Origin: Promethearchaeota archaeon
GTDB lineage: Archaea; Asgardarchaeota; Lokiarchaeia; Sigyniarchaeales; SOKP01
Length of the DNA stretch: 64,000 bases
NCBI GenBank assembly: GCA_013375475.1
Contig: JABXKD010000005.1
Location: forward strand, 1 to 64,000
Direction of reading: 5' to 3'
The translations under genes were made by a program, and so were the position numbers. Positions 20,706 through 30,412 of this stretch are shown here, piece after piece. How positions within the stretch are numbered: the first letter of the stretch is position 1; each line of letters opens with the position of its first letter. The notes under the pieces are model-generated. The model was not told the DNA's origin and made no database searches. It saw only the letters and a list, made by a program, of their open reading frames with translations.

Positions 20706-21404
20706 TTGAAGTATATGAATTTAAAAACTGATTATCAGAACCTCTATGAGCATTGGCTTAAAGAATTTGAAAAGAGTGAATTGACCCCCCTAACTCAAGA
20801 GACTTTTAATTACTATATGAAAAATGTTGATTATATCGCTAAATATGAGTTAGAAACTAGGCGAAATGTTGAAATTCATATATTAAAATCATACAAGTAT
20901 GGATTTAAGTATTTGCTTAACGATCTTTTAAAAATTCGAGAAGTAAAATTATTAAACGCAGCTCTAGCTCTTCAAGAAATCGATTATAATAATTTAATTG
21001 AAGCCGAGAAGTTATTTTATCAAAATTTAGTAAGCACAATTAAAGGATTTAAAAAACTTAAGAGACTCACATTGTACGAGGAAGATAAACCGATTGAATT
21101 GGATAATGTATTAGAGGTTGAAGAGATACCAGTACACCCTTCTCCAGCAATTGTTCCCACAAAAAAAGAATTAGAAATCACTGAAGTTGAACCTGCACAG
21201 AAAAAATCAGAGATAACACAGTCCGAGCAAGTAGTTCAATATGATTATATTCTTATTAGGTTTAACAATCCTTCTCCTCCTTTAGTTGGAATTGATGGGA
21301 TTAATTATGGTCCGTTTCAAGCAAATGATATTGCCAATATGCCACATAAAAACGCGAAAATTCTTATTTACGAAAAAATAGCAGAAGAAATAGAAGTTGT
21401 CTAA
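20706..21404 (+). CDS. GINS complex protein
   Basis: Helical A-domain, linker and C-terminal B-domain-like module (PLVGIDGINYGPFQANDIANMPHKNAKILI), next to priS. Confidence 0.75.
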   Translation: MKYMNLKTDYQNLYEHWLKEFEKSELTPLTQETFNYYMKNVDYIAKYELETRRNVEIHILKSYKYGFKYLLNDLLKIREVKLLNAALALQEIDYNNLIEAEKLFYQNLVSTIKGFKKLKRLTLYEEDKPIELDNVLEVEEIPVHPSPAIVPTKKELEITEVEPAQKKSEITQSEQVVQYDYILIRFNNPSPPLVGIDGINYGPFQANDIANMPHKNAKILIYEKIAEEIEVV

Positions 21405-21589
21405 CTTTCTTCAAACCGTTTTTTAAATTCCTCTTTAAAATAAATAATCCGATATTTTGAATATTTATCAATAGGAGAATATCTCGGAGGAAATGGATTA
21501 ATTAAAGTTCCCCCGCAATAAATACACTTAGATTTTGAGTTAATTAATCCGTATTTTCTACAATCCTTACACTTTTGAAGGTATTTCAT
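21401..21589 (-). CDS. nop10: H/ACA RNP protein Nop10
   Basis: CKDCRKYGLINSKSKCIYCGGTLINPFPPRYSPIDKYSKYR. Confidence 0.93.
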   Translation of the reverse strand: MKYLQKCKDCRKYGLINSKSKCIYCGGTLINPFPPRYSPIDKYSKYRIIYFKEEFKKRFEES

Positions 21590-21620
21590 TATTTTTTGAG
21601 ATTTTTTTTTTAATTAAATT

Positions 21621-22445
21621 TTAATCCCTTATAAATTCAAAGGAACCATTATTTTGTTGAGTTGTATTCTCTAGCACCTCAATTGTATCTGATAGAATGC
21701 TTTCTGCGTCGAGATAATCTTTGGAGACAATCTCTAATCTATAAAAAGGCGCTCCCAGATATGATATACGAATGTTCCTTGTTGCTTTTGGCTTTTCTAT
21801 TATCTTGATTATTTCATTCAATGTGTCTTTTATTTTGTCTATGCCATCTCCACTTTTGTTCATAAGTTTAATCTTACCTTTTATACTAACCGTCGAAACC
21901 TCGACATTTTCCTCAACAACTTGTAAAAAAGCTTTTTTAACATCATCTGGTACATTTTCAAGTTCATCCAAGATTTCTTGTCCCTCTTCTTTGAGAGCTT
22001 CGACAGTTTCTTGGTAAAGATCAAATTGTTCTTTTATTGGCCAGCCAATTAATTCGTAAACTTGGTCTAAAGATAAATCAATTCCCTCAATCTCAGTTAA
22101 AAATTGCAGCAAATTTTCATACTTACTTGCGTATTTATGTTCTTTCGTTATTAAATCTTTTTGGGCGGAATTCACTCTTCTTAATGACAAATCAATCTGT
22201 CCTTTATCAGGAACAACTTTTACTACTCTTAATACAAGACGTTGACCAATTCTCACTACACTTCTAATATTTTTAACCCATCTACTTGAAATTTCACTAA
22301 TATGTATCATACCTCTTGCAGTTTCTTCTGAAGGTAAACCATCATAATCTGGTAAATCTACGTAAATATACTGGGCTTGGATATCAACAACTCGACCCAT
22401 AATGAAGGCTCCTTCTCGGGGAAATTTTTCTCTGTTTTTTACCAT
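21621..22445 (-). CDS. translation initiation factor aIF2 subunit alpha
   Basis: S1 domain (GAFIMGRVVDIQAQYIYVDLPDYDGLPSEE..ARGMIHISEISSRWVKNIRSVVRIGQRLVLRVVKV). Confidence 0.95.
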   Translation of the reverse strand: MVKNREKFPREGAFIMGRVVDIQAQYIYVDLPDYDGLPSEETARGMIHISEISSRWVKNIRSVVRIGQRLVLRVVKVVPDKGQIDLSLRRVNSAQKDLITKEHKYASKYENLLQFLTEIEGIDLSLDQVYELIGWPIKEQFDLYQETVEALKEEGQEILDELENVPDDVKKAFLQVVEENVEVSTVSIKGKIKLMNKSGDGIDKIKDTLNEIIKIIEKPKATRNIRISYLGAPFYRLEIVSKDYLDAESILSDTIEVLENTTQQNNGSFEFIRD

Positions 22446-22591
22446 GATACTCGTGAGATATTTTGAATATTTTTTTTGAATTATTAGTATTAATTAACGA
22501 AATATGACTTTTTATTTTTATTATCTTCTATGAAGAAAAATGTTTTTTTTAATCCAACGCTATCAAATTTATAGTTCAGAATTATTCTTAA

Positions 22592-23077
22592 AGTGATGTA
22601 AAAATACCTAATTGGGTCGTTCACGATAAATGGGCAAAAAAAGCAGGAATCGACGAATTCATCGCGTATTATGTTAATCGAAACATAGACTACGGAACTT
22701 CTTGGGCATATTATGAAAATAACGATAGCAGCCATTTTAATAGTAATGAAAATGTAGCAATTCAACAACTACAATTCTTTTATCAAAAGGATTTGGATAA
22801 CTTAAACGATGATCAGAATTCATACGTAAAAGCTTTTATTTTGCACCACCTCTTAGATTATTTCAGAGAAACTCGAGTCAACATCAATGATATTGATTTA
22901 GTTTTTGAAAAATTCTTACAAAATAAGGTTACAATTGAAATAACTGATTCTAAAGGAATTAAAATAGATTTTCAAAGAGAAATTGGGGAAATCTTCAACT
23001 TGTTAAAAGATAATAAAAATGAATTGTATGAGGATTTAAAAGGAAAATATTTTACTGATTCACAAAATCCAATCTAA
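22592..23077 (+). CDS. hypothetical protein with missing or disrupted start
   Basis: Coding-like frame extends upstream of the listed TTG (VKIPNWVVHDKWAKKAGIDEFIAYYVNRNIDYGTSWAYYENND...) to a TAA at 22589, with no ATG/GTG/TTG between. Confidence 0.5.
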   Translation, partial: SDVKIPNWVVHDKWAKKAGIDEFIAYYVNRNIDYGTSWAYYENNDSSHFNSNENVAIQQLQFFYQKDLDNLNDDQNSYVKAFILHHLLDYFRETRVNINDIDLVFEKFLQNKVTIEITDSKGIKIDFQREIGEIFNLLKDNKNELYEDLKGKYFTDSQNPI

Positions 23078-23284
23078 CTCTAATTCCTCTAATTTTGATT
23101 TTGTAGGAATTCCATCCTCATCCCAGCCCATCATCTTATAATAGGTCATTATCGCCTTTTTAAATTCCTCTGGCTTAATAGCTGTTTCTGCGAGGGCTCC
23201 TGATGTATGAGGTTGGAAGAATCTTTCAGGTAACCAATCATCCTTTTTTGTAAGACCTTCTCTAATATTAAATGCCCTTGCCAT
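23060..23284 (-). pseudogene. C-terminal remnant of tungsten-type aldehyde:ferredoxin oxidoreductase (AOR)
   Basis: 74 aa resembling only the AOR C-terminus (RAFNIREGLTKKDDWLPERFF...FKKAIMTYYKMMGWDEDGIPTKSKLEELELDWIL). Confidence 0.75.
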
Positions 23285-23308
23285 AGTCGTAACTCTAAAG
23301 ATGTTATA

Positions 23309-24466
23309 TTGAAAAATAAGAAAAATGTATTGACAATTTTAGATTACTATGCCAGAGAGTTAGGATTAAACGATTATAATTCTATAGTGGATAAACCAAT
23401 GTGGGTTCTGGGAAAAGGTCTTCAAATTATATTATCCCAGCAATCAAATACTTATATTAGTTTATCTGATGTAGGATTAAAAATATTTGATTCGCATAGT
23501 ACTTTTCTATCTGACAAACTGATAAATAATCCGACAGCGAGACCTGAATACTCTACATTTGAAAGAATTTCTAAATTTATTGAGGATAATATTAATAAGA
23601 AGGAACATAAAAAATACTTATTAGGACTTCTCGAGGTTATAGCTTATTCGGCTAATATACCTTTCCATGTTATGAAAGATCATCCAAAAGCGATCGAACG
23701 GACCCTAATTCAGAAAATAGTTCAAAAATTATCTGTATTAAAGAATAGTGAAAATTGGATTAGGGATACTCCTAGTTTAGTAGAATTATCGAACTTTTTT
23801 GGAATACCTAGACATACTTTTGACTCTATTATGTTTACTAAGGGAAATATGTTATATCGAATATTTGATCCTCAAGAATTACTGACAATTGCGAAAATTT
23901 TAAAGTCGAAGCTAGGTCCTGTTGATTCTAAAGCTTGTTTAGAGTTACTCTTAGAAATAGGAAATTAAGATCCCATTCAAAGAGTCGAAGATATTAGACA
24001 ACAATTTCCAACTTGGACTTCATGGGTTAATTATGAATATTCTACAATATATGGTGACTCTGACTCAAAATACCCCACTAAATGGTCTAGACCTAGTTGG
24101 AAAGGTACTATGAAGGAAAAATTGGCATGGTCTCAAGGCGGGTTTTATAAGAAAGGAGTTATTCACTTCTTTGATGGAATTTCTGGAAAAATTCTTAAAA
24201 TCGATGATCCAAATTTAGACATACATCATATTAACTTTGATAAATCTGACAGTAACTTTAATAATCTTCTACTAATACACAAAGATTCTCATATTACAAG
24301 ATTTGCTCAAACACCACAAGGAGAAGTTCAAAAAAGAGAATATATTTCTCTTGGAAAGATGCTTAAATTGGCTTTTATTTATGGTTTTGCTCCAAGGAGT
24401 TGGAGCAATCAAATTCGCGTTGAATTTGTATCACATTTAAATAGTCAAGCAAGAAGATTTATATAA
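23309..24466 (+). other. split ORF: hypothetical N-part + HNH-like C-part in one frame, interrupted by TAA at 23966-23968
   Basis: 23309..23968 and 24110..24466 share a frame; the 47 codons between TAA and the listed ATG look coding (DPIQRVEDIRQQFPTWTSWVNYEYSTIYG...). C-part has an HNH-like DIHHINFDKSDSNFNNLLLIHKDSH. Confidence 0.6.
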
Positions 24467-24511
24467 GTTATTTTTTATAATATTTAAAAATTAAAGTTTA
24501 AATTTATAATA

Positions 24512-24889
24512 ATGGAAAAGATCAGTTTAGAAGATTTATGGAAATGTTCCTCCTTTTTAGTGGAAGTAGATAGAATCTTTCATTTTTCAGCGTTGAAGGA
24601 TCTTAATTCATTTTCAGAGGAAGATTATCAGTTCTTATTGTATCTTATTGAGCATTGGAAAAGACTTTTAGCCTTATTTCCTTCTGTTCCAGAAATTGAA
24701 ATCCCCAAAGAGCTTTTACTTCAAGAGAAAAAATTCAATGAAAGTGAAGAAAAGAACCTTATTTTAAGATTTATTTCAGAAATAAGGAAGAAATTTAAAT
24801 ATATGGATGAAAAATTCGATTTCCAATATCTTGAAAATCAGTTTTTTCAAAAGTATGAAGATATTCAGCTTCAACAAATGAAAACTTAG
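24512..24889 (+). CDS. hypothetical protein
   Basis: Intact 125-aa ORF in an intergenic context; no family recognised. Confidence 0.5.
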   Translation: MEKISLEDLWKCSSFLVEVDRIFHFSALKDLNSFSEEDYQFLLYLIEHWKRLLALFPSVPEIEIPKELLLQEKKFNESEEKNLILRFISEIRKKFKYMDEKFDFQYLENQFFQKYEDIQLQQMKT

Positions 24890-25014
24890 TATTCAGTATC
24901 GTAAAAAATATATATTTGATATCATTAAGGTAGTTATCATTTAATCTAAAATGAGTATATTTAAATTCAAATAAAATAATAAATATAATATTAAGTAAAG
25001 GAAATTGATTCAAA

Positions 25015-26365
25015 ATGCCAACCGATAAAAAACATTTAAACCTCGTGATTATAGGACATTTTGTTAGGCTAATTAAGCCTTCAGGTTCAAATTGATCACG
25101 GGAAATCAACAATGATGGGCGCAATGCTCATTAAAACTGGAGCAGTAACCGATAGAGAAGCAAGAGAACTTGAGAAGTTAGCAAAAGAGAACGATAGAGA
25201 ATCTTGGTCTTACGCATATGTGTTTGACCGGTTGAAAGAAGAACGAGCACGGGGTATTACTATTGACTTAGCTTTTCGAAAATTTGAAACTAAAACTAAA
25301 TATTTTACTATAATTGATGCACCTGGACACGCGGACTTCGTTAAGAATATGATCACTGGTGCTTCTCAAGCTGATGCTGCTATTTTAGTCGTTTCTGGAA
25401 AGAAAGGCGAAATGGAAGTTGGTGTCGCAGCTAATGGTCAAACTAGAGAACACGCTTATTTAGCGCAAACCTTAGGTGTTAAACAATTAGTAGTTGCCGT
25501 TAATAAAGCCGATGTCTACGATTACAAGGAAGAGCGTTATAACGAAGTAAAAGATGCAGTCTCTGACCTTCTAAAAAATATTGGTTTTCCAGTTAAAAAA
25601 ATTCCGTTTGTACCCGTTAGCGGTATTAAAGCGGAAAATCTTACAGAGAAATCAGATAAACTTCCATGGTACGATGGTCCTACTTTAATTGAAGCGATTG
25701 ATGCTTTTGAACTCCCACCAAAACCTACTGGCAAACCTCTACGAGTTCCAATCCAAGATGCATACAATATCAAAGGAACGGGGGTTGTTCCTGTTGGAAG
25801 AGTAGAAACTGGTGTATTAAAGAAAAATGATAAAATAGTTATCATGCCAACGGGCTTTAAAGGGGAAATAAGAAGCATCGAAATGCATCACGAAGAACAA
25901 AATCAAGCAGAACCCGGTGATAACATCGGATTTAGTATTAGAGGTATTACAATGGCAGATGTTGGCCGTGGCGATGTTATGGGCCACCCAACTGATGTAC
26001 CAACTGTAATTAATCGAAATGGGAACTGGACTGGACAAGTAATTGTTATCTGGCATCCAACAGCGATCGCTCAAGGGTACACCCCTGTAGTTCACGCTCA
26101 CACTGCTCAAGTAGCCGCTAAATTCATCGAATTAAGTAAAAAATTAGATCAAAAGACTGGTGCTGTAATAGAAGACAATCCAAAATTCCTCAAGAAAAAT
26201 GAATCAGCGATAATTAAGCTACAACCTATTAAAAAGCTTTGTCTTGAGAAGTATTCGGAATTTCCCGAATTGGGGCGATTTGCGGTGCGCGACATGGGTA
26301 GAACATCGTGTGTGGGGATTGTCAAGGATTTAGATCCTGGTGAACCTGTAGTTAAAAAAAAGTAG
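25015..26365 (+). CDS. tuf: elongation factor 1-alpha, join(25015..25059, 25091..26365) across a 31-nt intron
   Basis: Exon 1 MPTDKKHLNLVIIGH + exon 2 IDHGKSTMMGAMLIKTGAV...; splice restores the P-loop GHIDHGKST. Predicted 439 aa. Confidence 0.9.
25060..25090 (+). other. candidate 31-nt BHB intron in EF-1alpha
   Basis: Exon helix CTCGTGATT(25042-50)/GATCACGGG(25094-102); central helix GGAC(25054-57)/GTTC(25085-88); bulges AU|U and AA|A; inner helices TTG/CAG and AGGCT-AATTA-AGCCT. Confidence 0.8.
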
Positions 26366-26601
26366 TATAATTGTTTTTTTTTATAAATTTTTATATAATT
26401 TCTTTTTAAATTTTCATTTGTATTTTAAGTGAGATTTAAATTTATCTGTGGTAAGTGTAAATTCTTTTATTTATTGACTTAAATTCTTAATTCTGGTTAC
26501 AATTTATGAATTTATATAAAATTCTCATCCATACTTTTTTAAGTTGACATTTATTAACTTTTTTAGCCCATTTCGAATTAAAGTAAAACCTAAATGATAT
26601 C

Positions 26602-27999
26602 ATGAGGAAAAAAAATTTAGATCCTATTATAATGATGTTTGTGGTCGTAATATCGTTGTTTGTGTTCACATTCATTATGCTATCGGTTGTTCCCGTAAAA
26701 AATGGTAGTGGTTCCACTAAGATTTCAAGATTTGGAATATTTGCATCCGAAGTTGAGATTAATAATCACCTTACCGTAGGTGATATCAATATAATACAAT
26801 AAAATAAAGAATCAGTAAATTTAATAGAAGCAGATTGGAATATTACCCATACTGGGCTATATCTCCCACAAATCTCTATTGAATTAACATATACTATTAA
26901 AGGCTCTCGTATGATTATCGATATTAACTCTATAATTGATATTAATGATATTATAAGCCTGAGTTTAATTGTTGCCTTCAATCCAAGTTATTCTAGTTAT
27001 AGTTTTATATCCAATTCTGAAAAGGGCAATGTTAACTTCAATGCTTTTGATATTAATATTAAAGATTTTTACCTTAGGACTAGTTCTGGAGAACTAAACA
27101 TTAAAATAAATAATAGCATCATTGAAAATAATTTCGAAGTGTCATCTAATACAGGAAATATAGAACTAATGTTAGACCATCTTTATTTTTTTAAAAACTT
27201 CTTTTGTCACTCTAACTCCGGTGTCCAATTGTTTGATCTTTGGAACCTTAAATTTAAATCGGTGGCGGATTTTAACGTATCCTCAAACATAGGATACATT
27301 AGATTACATTGGATGAATCATTTTAACAAATCTCAAGCCGTTAATATTAACGTCAATTCGAATAATGACATAAAAATAAAGTTTTGGTGTCCATTACAGA
27401 TTATGAGAAGCGATATATTGTTATCTACAGTTAATGGTACCACTAGACTCTCAACAACTATAAATACATATGAGGAAATTAGCGAAAACCATTATCAGAC
27501 GCCTAAAATAAATGACCCCTCTTTAGATTCATATAATATTACAGCAAGATCTACTAGCAGTGAAGTGTGGGTACATTATGTTAATTGTTTCAAGTGGTTA
27601 AGGGTTTGTGATTGGGCTGCGGATTTTCACCCATATAATGTAAGAGAATCTGGAAATTATTCAATGTTGAGACATGAGCATGATATTACTACTATAAATT
27701 TATTCAATACGAAATATATTTACTTAAATGAATCTAGGAACCTCACGATTAATTTTGATACTCTTCCGATGTCTAGCGAAAAACTTCTGTATATTGAATG
27801 GGATTTTAACTATATCCATGCAATGGGAATTGGTGTTGGCAGGCTAAATCTAAAAATCTCCCACAATAGAGTATCTGATACTTTAATGGTTTACATTGAA
27901 CTTGATTATATTATAGATCGGTTATTGCCTACGTTCAATGATTACAATGTTACTGTCTTCTATCATCCAAATTACGGTTTAAATCAATTCTTAATATAA
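26602..27999 (+). other. split membrane-anchored, beta-rich surface protein, one frame interrupted by TAA at 26800-26802
   Basis: 26602..26802 (N-terminal TM anchor) and 26911..27999 share a frame; the sequence between is coding-like (NKESVNLIEADWNITHTGLYLPQISIELTYTIKGSRM). Repeated [T/S]SSG-like strands suggest a DUF4097/toastrack-like beta repeat. Confidence 0.55.
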
Positions 28000-28264
28000 G
28001 CAACCAGAGCGTCCATCTTCTCTCCTATAAAGAATAATAGATTAAATATTTGAATTTGGTAATTTAACAGAATTCATTTTTAATTTATTGATTTTTTCTG
28101 CATTGTAATATCCCTATATTTATTTTTTCTTTTACAGTTTAACAAAACTGTCGAATATTGGGATTACTATTAAAAGATTTCATATTATGTGAATATTATT
28201 TTCATTTTTGAACAATTACTTGTCTTTTCTATTTAAGATAATTCTCGATTAGAAAGGATTAGAA

Positions 28265-28741
28265 TTGATTTCGACAAAGCAAAAGATTTGTTTCATTGGA
28301 GAAGGGGGAGTAGGTAAAACCTCATTGTTATCCTTATTGCAAGGAAGGGATGTCCCTTATGAAAGAATTCCTACAGTAGGGCTAGAAGTAGAAGATTCGT
28401 CTTTAAATGGAAAAAACTGTTCAATATGGGATTTAGGTGGTCAGAAAAGGTTTAAATTCATGTGGCAGGATTTCTTACGGGGAGCTGGATTGGCAGTAAT
28501 AGTTTGTGACTCAACCGAAAAAAATGTGGAAAAAACTAAAGAGATATACAATAGATTTGAACGTAGTTTAGGAACAAAAATTATTGCCATTGCAAATAAA
28601 CAAGATTTACCTGGTGCTATGAGCGCTCAAGAAATTCAGAAAAAATTCGGTGGCTTAAAAACGTACGGAATGTCTGCTATTAGGCCAGAGTTACAACAAA
28701 GAATGAAAGAGATATTAGAATACGAGATTGCTACTTTTTAA
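28265..28741 (+). CDS. Arf-like small GTPase
   Basis: GEGGVGKTS, PTVGLEVE, WDLGGQKRF, NKQDLPGA; TTG start. Confidence 0.9.
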   Translation: MISTKQKICFIGEGGVGKTSLLSLLQGRDVPYERIPTVGLEVEDSSLNGKNCSIWDLGGQKRFKFMWQDFLRGAGLAVIVCDSTEKNVEKTKEIYNRFERSLGTKIIAIANKQDLPGAMSAQEIQKKFGGLKTYGMSAIRPELQQRMKEILEYEIATF

Positions 28742-28760
28742 AACAAACTATTATCTTTTA

Positions 28761-29321
28761 CTACAAAGCCGTTCCTATAATATGAGCAAGTCGTACTGGC
28801 TCAGGAATTTTAGAATCAATACAAATTTTATGTAATAAAGAGTCAACTTCAGAAATGTGAATCCCTTTTGAATGAAAATATACTTTTGAATGTCCTCCAG
28901 CCGTTTCAATGCTAGTTTCATATAAATCTCCCGCGTTTACTATGTTGAGAAGTTTATCTTCGTAGTTATTGGGAAACTTCTTGACTAGCGCTTTTCTAAC
29001 AGCTCCAAGATCTACCATTTTTTCGGTTACTGCTATGATTGGTTTTTCAGTAATGTTATATACTTTTTCTATATCAATGATGTTAAATCCCCCAAATGTA
29101 ATTGTATCTGTGATGATGTATTGGACATGCTTTTCGTTTCGCTTAGTAAGGTCAATTAGAACTTCAGTTGCATTATCTCCATCAATTAAAATTTCTTTTT
29201 TAACCATACCAACCATTCTTGTACCTTGACAGATTATTCCTATTAAATCTGTAGTTTTTAATTTAGAATTAAAGGTAAATTTAGCGTCGTCAAATCCAAT
29301 GGTTATTGGGAAATCTTTCAT
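28761..29321 (-). CDS. DUF99 family protein
   Basis: GFDDAKF...TDTITFGGFNIIDI...VRLAHIIGTAL. Confidence 0.8.
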   Translation of the reverse strand: MKDFPITIGFDDAKFTFNSKLKTTDLIGIICQGTRMVGMVKKEILIDGDNATEVLIDLTKRNEKHVQYIITDTITFGGFNIIDIEKVYNITEKPIIAVTEKMVDLGAVRKALVKKFPNNYEDKLLNIVNAGDLYETSIETAGGHSKVYFHSKGIHISEVDSLLHKICIDSKIPEPVRLAHIIGTAL

Positions 29322-29323
29322 TT

Positions 29324-29776
29324 TTAATTCTCAGGCAAAAATTTTTTGATCTCGTTCAAAAGTTTTCTAAAAGCTATTGTTGCATTTTTTATTTCCTCGC
29401 TTCTAACGATTAGATTTTCGTTGAGAGAACTTACGAGAAAATTGATAATGTCTTCTATCGTCATTTTCTTAATTAACCACACATATGCAACAAGAGCCTC
29501 CACCGTATCGGCGAGATCGTGAGCATCCGACCTATTTTTTGCAAAACTTTTCATATCAGCTTCTTTTAATGCGTTTGCTAATATAGTTTTACTAACTTTT
29601 AAGCCAGTTCGAATACTATTATTGTTTTTGCTATTACGAGTTAAAACGATGGATTTTGCGATAGAATATGTAAGGTTAACGACGCCATCTCCTATTTTAG
29701 CTAACCCTTTGTCTGTTCCTATTGATTTTTGGGTTAATTTATTGTTTAAATCCTTTAATAAAAAATCGTAAGACAT
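29324..29776 (-). CDS. archaeal ribonuclease III-like family protein
   Basis: GLAKIGDGVVNLTYSIAKSI...DAHDLADTVEALVAYVWL. Confidence 0.6.
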   Translation of the reverse strand: MSYDFLLKDLNNKLTQKSIGTDKGLAKIGDGVVNLTYSIAKSIVLTRNSKNNNSIRTGLKVSKTILANALKEADMKSFAKNRSDAHDLADTVEALVAYVWLIKKMTIEDIINFLVSSLNENLIVRSEEIKNATIAFRKLLNEIKKFLPEN

Positions 29777-29835
29777 TAAGATTAGAAGACGCGTATTTTC
29801 TTATAAACTTTTCAGAAGTTAATACAACTAGTTAC

Positions 29836-30330
29836 TTAGGTAAGTTTTTTAAAAACTTTCTGGACTGCCGTAACTTCAGCTCTCAAGGTTTCTATTGCTT
29901 TGAAAAGGATTTTTTTTATTTTATATCCATCTTCAAGTCGGATAAAAATCTCAGGTGGATTAATTATAGTAATTTTATACGCTGCTGAATTCACACCTTC
30001 AGTTTTTAAAAGGTGCTGTACAAAAATATTGCATAATCCATGTGATTGTCCTTCAACGCTTAAGGTATAGTCGTTCTGATTAGCACCCTTTTTCATATCC
30101 AATTTTAAATGTTTATAATCGGGTAGTTCTGGGCCTGTATCGACTTCAAAATCTTCTTCTAACTCATCGTCTTCAGCATCCCCTAACAAATCTTCAGATA
30201 AAGCCTCTTTTCCATTCTTGGAATCTTTTGATAAATCGGGGTAATGGCTTTCTATCTCTTCATCGTCAAAAAGGTCTTCATCGTCAATATCGTTTTCTTC
30301 TTCCTTTGGTTCAGCTTTTTTTTTTGCCAC
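29836..30330 (-). CDS. rpo11: RNA polymerase subunit Rpo11 (RpoL) with acidic N-terminal extension
   Basis: YTLSVEGQSHGLCNIFVQHLLKTEGVNSAAYKI plus an ~80-residue acidic N-terminal tail. Confidence 0.9.
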   Translation of the reverse strand: MAKKKAEPKEEENDIDDEDLFDDEEIESHYPDLSKDSKNGKEALSEDLLGDAEDDELEEDFEVDTGPELPDYKHLKLDMKKGANQNDYTLSVEGQSHGLCNIFVQHLLKTEGVNSAAYKITIINPPEIFIRLEDGYKIKKILFKAIETLRAEVTAVQKVFKKLT

Positions 30331-30412
30331 AATATTCCACCAAAACTAATTTCTCTAATTTAGAATTAAATAAATGTTTTTTGGTTTTAAACCAATAACA
30401 AGATACCAACCT

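Noticed and set aside
23940-23995. Canonical BHB intron at the TAA of the HNH-like split ORF
   Set aside because: Hairpin is real but has symmetric internal loops instead of the offset 3-nt bulges seen in the EF genes; kept only as a candidate.
25015-25110. EF-1alpha break as sequencing frameshift or pseudogene
   Set aside because: A simple indel would shift frame without inserting 31 extra nt; precise removal restores the invariant GHIDHGKST, the insert is structured as a BHB, and the rest of the gene is fully intact.
26740-26830. BHB intron explaining TAA at 26800
   Set aside because: No 3-4-3 bulge arrangement could be drawn around the stop; only an upstream simple hairpin was found.
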